Shown one piece after another: positions 1 through 8,227 of a stretch of DNA of 64,000 nucleotides. Every line of letters starts with the position of its first letter. The stretch's first letter is position 1. Position numbers and translations under genes: made by a program. This stretch comes from Nitrospirota bacterium. GTDB taxonomy: Bacteria; Nitrospirota; Thermodesulfovibrionia; UBA6902. The notes beneath the pieces were generated by a model. It was given only the letters and a program-made list of their open reading frames with translations, made no database searches and was not told the origin of the DNA. The stretch is taken from contig JACRPZ010000068.1 of NCBI GenBank assembly GCA_016222905.1, forward strand, positions 1 to 64,000, written 5' to 3'.

Positions 1-63
1 CGGTATTACCGCGTCGTATATATAGCTGTAGAAACTGACCTGCCCGTAATCCTTCTTTATCAT
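1..63 (-). CDS. Transposase N-terminus, IS1182-like (partial, runs off left edge)
   Basis: Only the first 21 codons are in the window. The ATG at 63-61 is preceded by a strong AGGAGGG Shine-Dalgarno at 73-67. The translated start contains KDYGQVSFY, which I associate with the N-terminus of IS1182-type DDE transposases; that is recognition from memory, not a search. A 6-bp inverted repeat (GTTTGC 82-87, GCAAAC 97-102) lies just upstream and may be near the element end. With so little sequence the family call is tentative. Confidence 0.5.
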   Translation of the reverse strand, partial: MIKKDYGQVSFYSYIYDAVIP

Positions 64-156
64 CGTCCCTCCTGACTTTATGTTTGCTTTATTTATGCAA
101 ACTTAATGCCAGTCTTTTTCAGCAGTCTCAATTTGAGAAAGGGCACAGTTCAATTA

Positions 157-1713
157 TCATCCCTGAGCTGTCTTTGGCAACTCTATGATAAATGTCGTTC
201 CTTTGCCTTCTTCGCTCTCGACCCGTATTTGGCCGTGATGTTTCTCGATAATATTGTACACTATGGCGAGTCCGAGGCCTGTGCCTTTGTCCTTTGTGGT
301 ATAGAAAGGTTCGAATATTTTTTCAAGTGTTTCACGGGACATCCCCTTTCCCGAATCAGACACCCTTATCCTTACGAGATTATCTTCTTCATCGGCCTTC
401 ACTGTCAGGTCACCCTCGCCGGACATGGCATCAACTGCATTTGCGAAAAGGTTAATGAAAACCTGTTCCAGCTGTTCAGGGTCTGCGTACATAACTATTT
501 CATCGGGATGCAATTCCTGAGAAAACCTTACGTTATCGGTGCTTATTGTGTTGCCCAGGTGTTTGTACGCGCCGGATATAAAGCTTCGCAGTTCTACGGC
601 CATGAGATGCGGCTCCCTGCCTCTTGCAAATTCAAGGAGATCTCCCACAATGCCCTTGACTCTTAAGGTCTGACTGAAAATATCATCCAGCCCATTTTTT
701 ATAGATAACGGCATCTGATCGCCTGACTTTTTCATAAGCCGCTGGGCAGTGGTATATATATTATTCAGCGGATTATTAAGTTCATGCGCGACTCCTGATG
801 CGAGCAGGCCGATTGCCGAAAGCTTCTTGCTCCGGAGCAGTTCTTTTTCTCTCTGGGAAAGCAGTTCTTCCATATCGTTGAATTTCCTGATGATCTGTCC
901 AACCTCATCATTGCCCCATTTATAGGCAGGCTCGGAAGTATGGCTGAAATCCCCTTTCCCTGTCTTTTCTATAAGATTCGTGATCAGTTTTAAACGCTTT
1001 GCAACATTGCTGATGATGAATGAAATAGTCCCAAATCCTACTATCAGGAAGAGAGGGAAGAATACGAGAATAGCGATTCTTGACATCTGGATAAAACTGT
1101 CTACTTTTCCCCTTGCGGTTTTATCAAGCTCCTTGGAACTTGTCAGGATATTTTCTCCGGTCTTCCTGAGGGCATTAATTTCAGTTTCAAGTTCTTTAAG
1201 ACAGGATATGAGGTTATGGTCAAATTGCAGAGAAAAAGCCCCTTGCAGATAATTAACATCCTCAAGCGGTTTATCAAGAAAATTAGACTCTATCAAACGG
1301 CTGATTTTTGAATAAGCTGGTGACGATACTTTCAACCTTTCGGATTCAACTATTGCCGTACCCATCAGTTTTTCTATTTTACTGAACTGCTCACGGTATT
1401 CACGCACAAGTGTTTTGAGGAAGGCTGTCCGGTCCATTGAAGAAGGGGCCATGTTATTGAGAATGTCATCAAGTTCTTTAAGATACGTATAGATAGACTT
1501 TGACTCTTCATCAGCTTTTACCGGCGCATAAAGAAAGTAATTTTTTTCATGCCGCCTGAGCTGAAGCGATTTACTTCGTATGGTATCGGTCAGTTCAAGA
1601 AAGGCGGTCTCTTTTTTTATCTCAACAAAATTCAGGTATAAAAATACTGAAAGCAGGGTGATAATGAAGGCGCTGACAAGAAAACCGAGGATTATCTTTT
1701 TCTTTAATGACAT
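157..1713 (-). CDS. Membrane-bound sensor histidine kinase (HAMP, HisKA, HATPase_c)
   Basis: A 518-residue two-component sensor. A membrane segment (about 7-29) and a second one (about 212-235) enclose a periplasmic helical sensor region of about 180 residues that begins with LQLRRHEKNYFLY, resembling the start of helical bimodular sensor domains. A HAMP linker follows (about 236-288), then HisKA with phospho-accepting His310 in GVAHELNNP, then the ATPase domain with the N box (FANAVDAM), DSGKGMS and KGTGLGLA motifs. It is a close paralogue of the kinase at 12606-14174: same MSLKKKIILGFL start, same domain order and length. No response regulator lies beside it here, and a transposase begins on its downstream side, so its partner may be the 11281-12609 regulator or lie outside the window. 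The signal sensed is unknown. Confidence 0.93.
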   Translation of the reverse strand: MSLKKKIILGFLVSAFIITLLSVFLYLNFVEIKKETAFLELTDTIRSKSLQLRRHEKNYFLYAPVKADEESKSIYTYLKELDDILNNMAPSSMDRTAFLKTLVREYREQFSKIEKLMGTAIVESERLKVSSPAYSKISRLIESNFLDKPLEDVNYLQGAFSLQFDHNLISCLKELETEINALRKTGENILTSSKELDKTARGKVDSFIQMSRIAILVFFPLFLIVGFGTISFIISNVAKRLKLITNLIEKTGKGDFSHTSEPAYKWGNDEVGQIIRKFNDMEELLSQREKELLRSKKLSAIGLLASGVAHELNNPLNNIYTTAQRLMKKSGDQMPLSIKNGLDDIFSQTLRVKGIVGDLLEFARGREPHLMAVELRSFISGAYKHLGNTISTDNVRFSQELHPDEIVMYADPEQLEQVFINLFANAVDAMSGEGDLTVKADEEDNLVRIRVSDSGKGMSRETLEKIFEPFYTTKDKGTGLGLAIVYNIIEKHHGQIRVESEEGKGTTFIIELPKTAQG

Positions 1714-1745
1714 TATGTTTTTATTTTAACCCAAAGAACAAATAA

Positions 1746-1776
1746 TAAAGCCCCTCAAAATCTTCAAGGGGCTTTA
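1746..1776 (-). terminator. Rho-independent terminator of the Usp/TSUP operon
   Basis: A perfect 10-bp stem, TAAAGCCCCT (1746-1755) with AGGGGCTTTA (1767-1776), loop of 11 nt. Read on the minus strand it follows the stop of the tandem Usp gene by about 30 nt and ends in a T-rich run (TTTATTATTTG). It separates the operon from the sensor kinase gene. Confidence 0.8.
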
Positions 1777-1808
1777 CAAATCTTGTTACTATGTCGTTCG
1801 TATGTTAA

Positions 1809-2663
1809 TTAAATCTTAACCACAAGCACAGGGCAGGGGGAGTGTCCTATAGTTTTTTCCGCAACGCTCCCCATGAGCAGCCTTTTAAGACCTGTGCGGC
1901 CATGGCTACCTAAGAAAATTACGTCAGCCTTCTCATCCTTTGCAAGCCTTGTGATAACCTCGTAAGCTTCGCCTTCGGCTGTGAATGTTGAGGTCTTGAT
2001 ATTAGATTCTTCTGACTGTTTCCTTACCTCCTCAACAAAGCTTTTTGCCTTTCTTGCCATGTCTTCTACCACCTTAGGGGCCTCAGCATAAAATTCGGAC
2101 GGTACATCTACAATAGATACGACCATGAGTTCCCCGCCGTATGATTTTGCAAAGTCCATCGCCTTTGCAACCGCTGCATTACTGTATTTTGATCCGTCAG
2201 TGGCAACCAGTATCTTCCGCCATCCTACCGCCGCATCCTTTGGCACAACAAGCACATCTCTGCGGCTGTAGCCTATGACCCTTGCCGTGACGCTTCCCAC
2301 GAGCGCCCTTGCAAGGCGGCGCAGGCCCCTTCTGCCCATAATTATCAAATCGCAGTTCTCTGCGTCTGAAAGGTCAACGATCCTTTCGTATGGCTCGCCT
2401 TCCTCGCAAACAGTTTTGACCAGCACCTTCTCCGCGCTTGCTATCTCCTTGACCTTTAAAAGTGCGTCCTCGCAGGGTTTTCTCATAGCGGAAATGACGT
2501 TGCCTACCGCGACCATATCAAGGTCTCCGCTGTAAGGCGGTACGACAGAGACGACAGTTATCCAGCTTCCTTCATTAACCGCGAGCTTGAAGGATTCCCT
2601 CAGGGCGTGCTCGCTCGTCTCCGAACCGTCAAAGGCTACAAGTAATTTTCTGTATCTCCCCAT
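1809..2663 (-). CDS. Tandem-domain universal stress protein (UspA family)
   Basis: A 284-residue cytoplasmic protein made of two Usp domains (about 1-142 and 146-284). Each opens with the KLLVAFDGS / KILVATDGS strand-loop and ends with the ATP-binding pattern G-x2-G-x9-G-(S/T): MGRRGLRRLARALVGSV in the first and LGSHGRTGLKRLLMGS in the second. Usp proteins of this type bind ATP and protect cells in starvation or stress; the exact role is not deducible. It is the last gene of a five-gene minus-strand operon, starting 2 nt after the TSUP permease stop, and is followed by a terminator. A similar permease-Usp arrangement recurs at 59114-61456. Confidence 0.93.
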   Translation of the reverse strand: MGRYRKLLVAFDGSETSEHALRESFKLAVNEGSWITVVSVVPPYSGDLDMVAVGNVISAMRKPCEDALLKVKEIASAEKVLVKTVCEEGEPYERIVDLSDAENCDLIIMGRRGLRRLARALVGSVTARVIGYSRRDVLVVPKDAAVGWRKILVATDGSKYSNAAVAKAMDFAKSYGGELMVVSIVDVPSEFYAEAPKVVEDMARKAKSFVEEVRKQSEESNIKTSTFTAEGEAYEVITRLAKDEKADVIFLGSHGRTGLKRLLMGSVAEKTIGHSPCPVLVVKI

Positions 2664-2665
2664 TG

Positions 2666-3757
2666 TTATACCTTCCCGTGCCCTAAGGCCTCTCCTGCAT
2701 GCTGAAGTCTCTCAGCCTTGCGTCCCTGCCACATGGCTTTAAGGACGATGAACGCACCGAGCACAAGGGCGAATATCATTATGCCAAAGCTGACATTCTT
2801 CAATAACTTTGTCGTGCCTTCGCCAATCTCCTGTATCAGATGAAGCTGTGACAGATAGACAGGGACCATCAGGGCGCGGCTGAAGAGAACTATGACCATG
2901 ATTGTTCCCATGACCATTTTAATCATGTATGGCTTTACATAAGTTGTCCCGATTGCGCCTAACTGGATTCCGAAAAGAGAGCCTGCAAGTATTATCATCG
3001 CAAGACGGATGTCTACCAGCCCGTGCATAGCATATTTCAATGATCCGCCGAGTCCCATTACAAAGGCTATGACCAGCTCGGTTGCAGACGCCATCAGACT
3101 TGGCGCGCCGAGCACGTAAATCATCGAGGGTACTCCTACAAAACCGCCGACAGCGATTGTTGCAGCAAGCATGCCTGTTGCAAATCCGAGGGGTATTGTG
3201 AAGAGTACGGAAATCCTGGCATTGAGGCTTTTGAAATGAACCATAGTGCCGGGGATGTTTATGGACTGGACCCATTTTGCAAGCTTAGTGACCTTTTCTT
3301 CTGCATTGGTATTCCCTGATCTATAAGTCTTCCACGCATCCAGCAATACAAAAATTCCCACGATTGCAAGCACAACTACAAAAGCAACACTGACGTACAA
3401 GTTGGAACCAGCTTCACCGAACGACTTTTTAATACCCTCCTGTATATGCGCTCCGTAAAGAACTCCAGCCTCTGCCGAGATGCCGAGCACGATTCCAAGT
3501 TTCACGTCCACCTGTCCGTACTTTGCACGTTTGAGGGAGCCTATAAGCGCCTTGGGGAATTTGTGGCACATGTTGCTTGCCACTGCTACAAGTCCGGGAA
3601 CGCCCATACTCATCATTGCCGGGGTAAGAACAAACGCACCGCCTGAACCGATAAACCCGCTTACCAGTCCGCCGACGAATCCTACAAGAAAGAGATAGAT
3701 AATATTCGCTGTATCAAGATTAATAAAATTGGCTACTGCGTTAACTGTTTCGTGCAT
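2666..3757 (-). CDS. TSUP (TauE/SafE) family sulfite/organosulfonate-type permease
   Basis: A 363-residue inner-membrane protein with about eight predicted hydrophobic segments. The family signature appears twice: GLVSGFIGSGGAFVLTPAM near residue 35 and a second repeat around GMLAATIAVGGFVGVPSM. TSUP permeases export or import small sulfur anions (sulfite, sulfoacetate, thiosulfate) and related substrates; the substrate cannot be read here. The start at 3757 has a GGAGG 10 nt upstream and lies 1 nt after the stop of the small membrane protein gene. It carries a longer central loop (about 150-190) than the TSUP protein at 59114-60088, so the two are not recent duplicates. Confidence 0.88.
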   Translation of the reverse strand: MHETVNAVANFINLDTANIIYLFLVGFVGGLVSGFIGSGGAFVLTPAMMSMGVPGLVAVASNMCHKFPKALIGSLKRAKYGQVDVKLGIVLGISAEAGVLYGAHIQEGIKKSFGEAGSNLYVSVAFVVVLAIVGIFVLLDAWKTYRSGNTNAEEKVTKLAKWVQSINIPGTMVHFKSLNARISVLFTIPLGFATGMLAATIAVGGFVGVPSMIYVLGAPSLMASATELVIAFVMGLGGSLKYAMHGLVDIRLAMIILAGSLFGIQLGAIGTTYVKPYMIKMVMGTIMVIVLFSRALMVPVYLSQLHLIQEIGEGTTKLLKNVSFGIMIFALVLGAFIVLKAMWQGRKAERLQHAGEALGHGKV

Positions 3758-3758
3758 C

Positions 3759-4004
3759 TTACCTTACCTCCCTTTTCTTTTTCGCAGCCTCTACTCCAAG
3801 CACGGTCCAGAAATCTCCTGTAAAAGAACCGTGGATAAACGAAAAGGCAAATGCCGCAGCTATCGGTAAAAACGCATATGCGCCGCCGCGGCCAAAATAG
3901 TTGTTAAGAAAATCCTGATTTAAAAGAAGCGCTGCGTACATACCGGCTGATATAATGCCCATGAATATCATCTTCACATAGGGTTTTTTCTTTTTCTCTG
4001 ACAT
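3759..4004 (-). CDS. Small two-helix membrane protein of the TSUP operon
   Basis: An 81-residue protein with a Lys-rich N-terminus, two hydrophobic stretches (about 12-29 and 42-60) and a basic C-terminal tail (AAKKKREV). GGAGG precedes the ATG. I recognise no named family. Its position directly upstream of and 1 nt from the TSUP permease suggests an accessory subunit or assembly partner; the unrelated DUF1634 membrane protein holds the equivalent place beside the second TSUP gene at 60121. This role is inferred from context only. Confidence 0.75.
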   Translation of the reverse strand: MSEKKKKPYVKMIFMGIISAGMYAALLLNQDFLNNYFGRGGAYAFLPIAAAFAFSFIHGSFTGDFWTVLGVEAAKKKREVR

Positions 4005-4031
4005 TGTTCCTCCATTCGTATTATCGTTAGA

Positions 4032-4226
4032 TTATTTGCTTCCTGCTGCTGAATTGACCGCGATCTTTGTTACATAACTGCTGCCTGATTTTCTGCTGAT
4101 CTTTACGGGACGGGCTTCTTCTTCCCGCATAATCTGTTTTGCAGTCTCAAACTCCCCGGCTTCGGCAAATGCCGTGGCAGCCATCGCATTCTCAAATTTC
4201 TTGAATATACTTTTAATCGTTTTCAT
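4032..4226 (-). CDS. Small protein sharing the AFAEAG segment of the neighbouring Usp-like protein
   Basis: A 64-residue protein with a good ribosome site (AAAGGAGG, 7 nt before ATG). Residues about 11-36 (core MAATAFAEAGEFETAKQIM) match an internal segment of the adjacent Usp-like protein (core MAAVAFAEAGDTETVKKLM) at roughly 15 of 24 positions. The rest is basic and predicted soluble. It lies 27 nt from both neighbours in a tightly spaced operon. It may be a cut-down duplicate of the helical insert of its neighbour that now acts as a partner or regulator; no function is known to me. Confidence 0.72.
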   Translation of the reverse strand: MKTIKSIFKKFENAMAATAFAEAGEFETAKQIMREEEARPVKISRKSGSSYVTKIAVNSAAGSK

Positions 4227-4253
4227 CTTGCTTCCTCCTTTATTAACCTGTCT

Positions 4254-4739
4254 CTATGCTCCCGCCTTTACAGGCGCTGACATAGCAACGATAGGTTTTG
4301 TAATGTTTTTGAGTAATTTTTTAAAATCAATTCCCTTTTTATCGGCTGAGAGATTTGGGCTTAGAAGGACCATATCAATGTACGGCCTGTTTTTAAGGAA
4401 CTCCTTTATTGCAGTTATCGTGTCATCAAAGGCTGTCTGATGAACGAGCGACAGGGAATTTTTCCCGCATATCTCAGTAAATTCCTTGATCTTCTTTTCC
4501 GCAATCTTTTTGATGCTCTCTTCCTGCTCATTCATCAGCTTCTTAACTGTCTCAGTATCTCCAGCCTCTGCAAACGCGACCGCGGCCATAACATCTTCAA
4601 AGGTATTCTTTGCATGCCTGCTGTAAACCATCAATACCGCAATACCGGCATTAAGTGTCTTGGCAAGCTCGACTGCGTAGGCAAATCCGTTATCGGAGTC
4701 TTCACCCCCTTTTGTTACAAATAAGATCTTCTCTTGCAT
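4254..4739 (-). CDS. Universal stress protein-like, single domain with helical insert
   Basis: About 161 residues. The chosen ATG at 4739 has AGGAGG 6-7 nt upstream (4744-4749), whereas the in-frame ATG ten codons earlier has none. The fold signature is Usp-like: KILFVTKGGEDSDNGFAYA at the start, a VLMVYSR strand, and DMVLLSPN followed by a late strand KPIVAMSAP. The classic G-x2-G-x9-G(S/T) ATP loop is not visible, so nucleotide binding is doubtful. An insert with VMAAVAFAEAGDTE is shared with the downstream small protein. It is the first gene of the operon that ends with the tandem Usp. Confidence 0.8.
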   Translation of the reverse strand: MQEKILFVTKGGEDSDNGFAYAVELAKTLNAGIAVLMVYSRHAKNTFEDVMAAVAFAEAGDTETVKKLMNEQEESIKKIAEKKIKEFTEICGKNSLSLVHQTAFDDTITAIKEFLKNRPYIDMVLLSPNLSADKKGIDFKKLLKNITKPIVAMSAPVKAGA

Positions 4740-4967
4740 CTGCTGCCTCCTTGATTTAAACTTCTGCATAGTTAATTACAAGAAGCGTGCAAGTCTGTAA
4801 CTTATTGGAATAAAAGGAAAAAGACTTTAAGGCTGGCTAAATTATTGTTTCAAATATAAACAGTGGTGAACGATTTGAGAGGATAATTGGTTTAAAAAGG
4901 GAGTAGGCCTGATCCCAAATAGTCGGGATTACAATGTGGCATTAAAATAACGCCCCCGGCTTCGCCA

Positions 4968-4990
4968 CCCCCTCTTAATTTAAGAGGGGG
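4968..4990. repeat. Palindrome CCCCCTCTTAA-T-TTAAGAGGGGG (terminator-like)
   Basis: An 11-bp perfect inverted repeat with a 1-nt centre lies 17 nt beyond the stop of the antiporter gene. It could terminate that transcript on the minus strand, but no clear T run follows. The flanks (CGCCCCCGGCTTCGCCA and GAAGGGGGAG) resemble the C/G-rich palindromes at 26791-26860 and inside cobC, so it is more likely one of a dispersed family. The remaining part of 4740-5007 shows nothing else I can name. Confidence 0.6.
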
Positions 4991-5007
4991 AAGGGGGAGT
5001 TACTTTT

Positions 5008-6204
5008 TTAATCTTCTTTTCTAATAACAAACCTCAACACAAGTGGCGCAAAGAGCGTTGTCAGGGCAACAACAAAGACTATTACCGCATAAATCATGTC
5101 ATCAAAAATCTTGCTTCTCTTCCCGACCTCTGCAAATATCAGGCCTACCTCTCCTCTTGGAACCATTGCTATGCCTGTCGAGAGCTTTGTCATAAAGCCG
5201 CCCTTGACCCAGACCCCGCTTATCATCTTTGCGATAACCGCTCCAAAGGTAAGGAGTCCAGCTGTCTGCCAGAAGACGGGAGACGAAAAATCAATAACGC
5301 TTAAGTTGATTGACACCCCTACAATCACAAAAAATACAGGTACAAAGAGGTCGATTATGGGTTTCATATTCTCCTCGATCTTTTCTGCCAGACCGTGGCT
5401 GTAATGGTCTATGGTTGCACCGAGGGGAAGGAAAAATCTTCTTGCAAGCGCAATCCCTGCAGCAAATGAGCCGAGTATTTCAGGCGCGCCTACTTTATGG
5501 GAAATAACCGCGAGTCCAAGAATTAATGAAATGATAATTGTGGGCACCATGCCTTTTGTCCTGCTGTTGGACGAGAGTTTTGAGATCAACGGAACAAAAA
5601 GCTTAGTGATTACAGGGGCAAGCAGCAGAAAGACCATAATAAACCCAAGCACCTTCGCGGCGTTTATGACATTTACCTCTCCTTTTACTGCAAAATCATA
5701 TAATACGGCAAGAATAACCACTCCTATAATATCATCAAGCACAGCCGCTCCCAAGACGATCTTCGCGGTCTTTGTCTGGTGCATCTTAAGGTCAACAAGT
5801 ACCCTTACAGTTATTCCTATGCTTGTGGCCACAAGCGTTCCGCCGATAAACAGAGAAACCACAAACGGCATATGAAATATGTGATTGCTTATCCAGAAGC
5901 CGATTAATGCGGGAGCTACAACTCCTGTAACAGCAACGAGAATTGACTGCCCTCCGACATTTACAATCTGCCCTACATCTGTCTCAAGCCCCACCTCAAA
6001 AAGAAGCAGTAAAATCCCTATCTCGGCAAGAAGGTGAAATGTAGCGTCCGGCGTTATTAAGCCTAAAACGCTCGGCCCGATTATTATGCCTGCTATTACC
6101 TCTCCCAATACAGCGGGAAGCTTCAAATATGCAAAAACCTCTGCAAAGAGTTTTGCTGAGAGAAGGACTATAAGCAGTTTAAAGAAAAAATCAGATACAT
6201 CCAT
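5008..6204 (-). CDS. Cation/proton antiporter, CPA2 (KefB/NapA-like) membrane domain
   Basis: About 398 residues with 12-13 hydrophobic segments spanning a whole Na_H_Exchanger domain. Recognisable pieces are KLPAVLGEVIAGIIIGPS, ILLLLFEVGLETD, LGAAVLDDIIGVVILA (the paired acidic residues of the ion site) and VPRGEVGLIFAEVG near the C-terminus. No TrkA-N or TrkA-C regulatory domain follows, so this is the bare exchanger form. The start at 6204 (MDVSDFFFK) is favoured by AAAGGAGG at 6223-6216; the longer reading adds 16 charged residues with no ribosome site. It likely exchanges Na+ or K+ for protons across the inner membrane. Confidence 0.88.
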   Translation of the reverse strand: MDVSDFFFKLLIVLLSAKLFAEVFAYLKLPAVLGEVIAGIIIGPSVLGLITPDATFHLLAEIGILLLLFEVGLETDVGQIVNVGGQSILVAVTGVVAPALIGFWISNHIFHMPFVVSLFIGGTLVATSIGITVRVLVDLKMHQTKTAKIVLGAAVLDDIIGVVILAVLYDFAVKGEVNVINAAKVLGFIMVFLLLAPVITKLFVPLISKLSSNSRTKGMVPTIIISLILGLAVISHKVGAPEILGSFAAGIALARRFFLPLGATIDHYSHGLAEKIEENMKPIIDLFVPVFFVIVGVSINLSVIDFSSPVFWQTAGLLTFGAVIAKMISGVWVKGGFMTKLSTGIAMVPRGEVGLIFAEVGKRSKIFDDMIYAVIVFVVALTTLFAPLVLRFVIRKED

Positions 6205-6246
6205 TCTTGCGCCATCCTCCTTTCTTTTATAAGATGACCTGCCTTG

Positions 6247-6285
6247 AAACATTGTACCACTTATAAAGCCAGACTTTCTCCTTAT
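6247..6285. repeat. Dispersed repeat, copy 1 (partner at 11163-11200)
   Basis: AAACATTGTACCACTT, then a variable 3-5 nt, then AGCC(A/G)GACTTTCTCCTTAT. The same sequence, differing at a few positions, occurs at 11163-11200. Both copies sit 40-100 nt upstream of the start codon of a minus-strand gene (the antiporter here, a sensor kinase there). They could be promoter-carrying ends of a mobile sequence; TACAAT on the minus strand is a possible -10. Confidence 0.6.
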
Positions 6286-6323
6286 TCTTCACAAATATCG
6301 GCTGGGATCAATTGTATTTGGTC

Positions 6324-6392
6324 GTCATTCCCGTGCAAACGGGAATCCAGTTTTTTTAATATGATCTGGATACCCGCTTTCGCGGGCATGAC
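6324..6392. repeat. 69-bp inverted-repeat element (REP/MITE-like)
   Basis: Left arm GTCATTCCCG...CGGGAATCCAG (6324-6350) and right arm CTGGATACCCG...CGGGCATGAC (6366-6392) are imperfect reverse complements, and each arm is itself a small hairpin (CCCGTGCAAACGGG and CCCGCTTTCGCGGG). This is a common type of palindromic intergenic repeat. The surrounding gene-free stretch 6205-6614 otherwise holds only the 6247-6285 repeat and the upstream region of the TPR gene. Confidence 0.75.
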
Positions 6393-6614
6393 AATCTCTT
6401 TCGTAAGAATGTGGAATAAAATTCATCAGATAACGTCAAGCCATTTTCTCCATTGACCACACGTTTAAATTTATGCTACTTTTACTTAGCCGTTCAGTTA
6501 ACTGGTTCCCACTTGTTCCTCCACGCATTCAATCGTGATATAATGATGCTGAGTATGACCAGTGACATGCCTGCAAAAGGGGGCAAAAAGTTAATGAGCG
6601 CGCTGAAGATTTAA

Positions 6615-7595
6615 ATGATAAAAAATAGAGCTTTGATAATTGTTTTTTGTCTGCTTTTATTTTTTCCTTCTATTGTTGTTGCTCAGGAAGGCTATTACCG
6701 TTTAGGCAAAGAACAGCTTGAGTTCAGGCTTGCTATGGAGGATAGTGAAGAAGCGACAGAGAAAAACGAGTGGGAGGAATTAACCGATCTTGAGAACAAA
6801 CGCTTTTTCGTATCCAAGAAAGTAGAAATTGACACTGCCGACGTTGATGGTGTGTTGGTTGAGAAATCCTCTTTCGATGATGTCGGGTACGAAATTATCA
6901 TATATTTCAAAAAAGAGTCTTGGAATAAAGTTCGTGATATAACAAATCGCAATATAAAAAAACACCTCGGTATCGTGAGACGCGGCAAACTTTTTATGGC
7001 TCCGGTACTTTTCGACGCCTTTGACACTAAAGCAAGTATTGTCGGAAATATCAATGCATCCACATTAGAATGGTTTGTTAAAGGATTTACCCTTGAGGAA
7101 GAGCCATCTGAGGAGAAAGCAAATAGAGAAAAAGAACATGAAAAGTTCACAGACGAGCTAGTGAAAAAGATTGAAAAGAATCCTGACGACATTGACACGC
7201 AAATGCATCTCGCAAGCATATACATGTTTGGTAACCCAAAAGACTATAGCAAGGCTGCAGTTCTATATGAAAAAATCATTAGCAAGCAACCATCAAGAAC
7301 CGATATCTTGTTTCTTCTTGCAAGATGTTACACCTCTTTAAAAGAATATGAGAAAGCTATTAAAGCGTTAGAGCGAATAATTGCAATTAACCCCTCTGAC
7401 GAGTTGACAACGAGGTCTCAGTTAGCCGACGTTTACGAAAGTTTGAAGCAATATGATAGCGCAACGAATGAACTGGAAAGAATGCTGAAGATATTGAACT
7501 CTTACTCTGGGGAAGACAAAGACCTATGGATCAACTACGTAAAAAATAAAATTAAGAAGTTAAAAAGGATAGTAACATCACCCCCGGTTTCTTGA
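6615..7595 (+). CDS. Secreted TPR protein with an N-terminal SecD P1-head-like domain
   Basis: 326 residues. A signal peptide (about 1-23, FCLLLFFPSIVVAQ) directs export. Residues about 35-160 resemble the periplasmic P1 head of SecD: an extended strand region followed by WNKVRDITNRNIKKHLGIV, then GKLFMAPVL and a SIVGNI turn, which parallel the ...NIGKRLAIV..GKV..APV... pattern of SecD. Residues about 195-315 hold tetratricopeptide repeats (YSKAAVLYEKII, YEKAIKALERII, YDSATNELERML). It has none of the SecD membrane helices, so it is not a translocase subunit. It probably acts as a periplasmic scaffold; function unknown. It stands alone between intergenic repeats. Confidence 0.82.
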   Translation: MIKNRALIIVFCLLLFFPSIVVAQEGYYRLGKEQLEFRLAMEDSEEATEKNEWEELTDLENKRFFVSKKVEIDTADVDGVLVEKSSFDDVGYEIIIYFKKESWNKVRDITNRNIKKHLGIVRRGKLFMAPVLFDAFDTKASIVGNINASTLEWFVKGFTLEEEPSEEKANREKEHEKFTDELVKKIEKNPDDIDTQMHLASIYMFGNPKDYSKAAVLYEKIISKQPSRTDILFLLARCYTSLKEYEKAIKALERIIAINPSDELTTRSQLADVYESLKQYDSATNELERMLKILNSYSGEDKDLWINYVKNKIKKLKRIVTSPPVS

Positions 7596-7709
7596 GGAGA
7601 AACTTGATGAAGAGTAAATACGAGGACACACCCCCTACTTCCTATCCCCCTTTTACAAAAGTCTGAAGAGAGGAAGCGTATGATTGACGCTATAAAATAA
7701 ACTTAGATT

Positions 7710-8087
7710 TCAGAATGTCAAACCTTCTCTTTCCATGAGCATTTCTCCCAGGAATGAGCCCGGTTTAACCTCAGAGTTCAATATTAGCTCTGCCTTATCG
7801 AGTCCGTAATGCTTAACGCAGGATGCGCAGATATAAAACTTAGCGCCTAAGTCTTCAGAGAGGGTTTTTATGAGACCCGCAATTGGAGAGAACTCATCTT
7901 TCGTCTGCCATATCAGAGTCTCGGCAAAACCTTTTTTTGCGAGCAATGCCCCCTTGTCCATCAGAAAGAAGTCCAGTTCCGCGTCAAAGGCTTTCATATT
8001 CGTTGCCAGTTGCAAAGCTCCCGCGACTTTATCCGGGTTGTCATATGAATGCGTGATGATAAAAACAAATTTCTTCTTTTCCGCCAT
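7710..8087 (-). CDS. DsrE/DsrF-like family protein
   Basis: 125-residue cytoplasmic protein. The DsrE fold is suggested by FVFIITHSYDNPDKVAGAL at the N-terminus, alternating strands, LDFFLMDKGALL and the cysteine-bearing loop FYICASCVKHYGL (Cys87, Cys90). DsrE-family proteins relay sulfur as a cysteine persulfide or act as small sulfur carriers; the family also includes uncharacterised members, so sulfur relay is an inference. It is a single gene transcribed away from the alcohol dehydrogenase at 8228. Confidence 0.85.
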   Translation of the reverse strand: MAEKKKFVFIITHSYDNPDKVAGALQLATNMKAFDAELDFFLMDKGALLAKKGFAETLIWQTKDEFSPIAGLIKTLSEDLGAKFYICASCVKHYGLDKAELILNSEVKPGSFLGEMLMEREGLTF

Positions 8088-8227
8088 GAGAGCTCCTTCC
8101 CATCTCTTTTAGAGATCAAATCTTTATTATTTATTCTTTCCTGCTGATAATGATCTGGTAATATAATAATACCACGAGGCAGATTATTGTATAATGTGCT
8201 GATTCCTCTACATTAGGAGCGTTAAGA

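Noticed and set aside
106-666. 186-codon open frame on the plus strand over the first sensor kinase
   Set aside because: Antisense shadow of a well-supported kinase gene; no coding features. Other antisense frames over real genes were dropped for the same reason.
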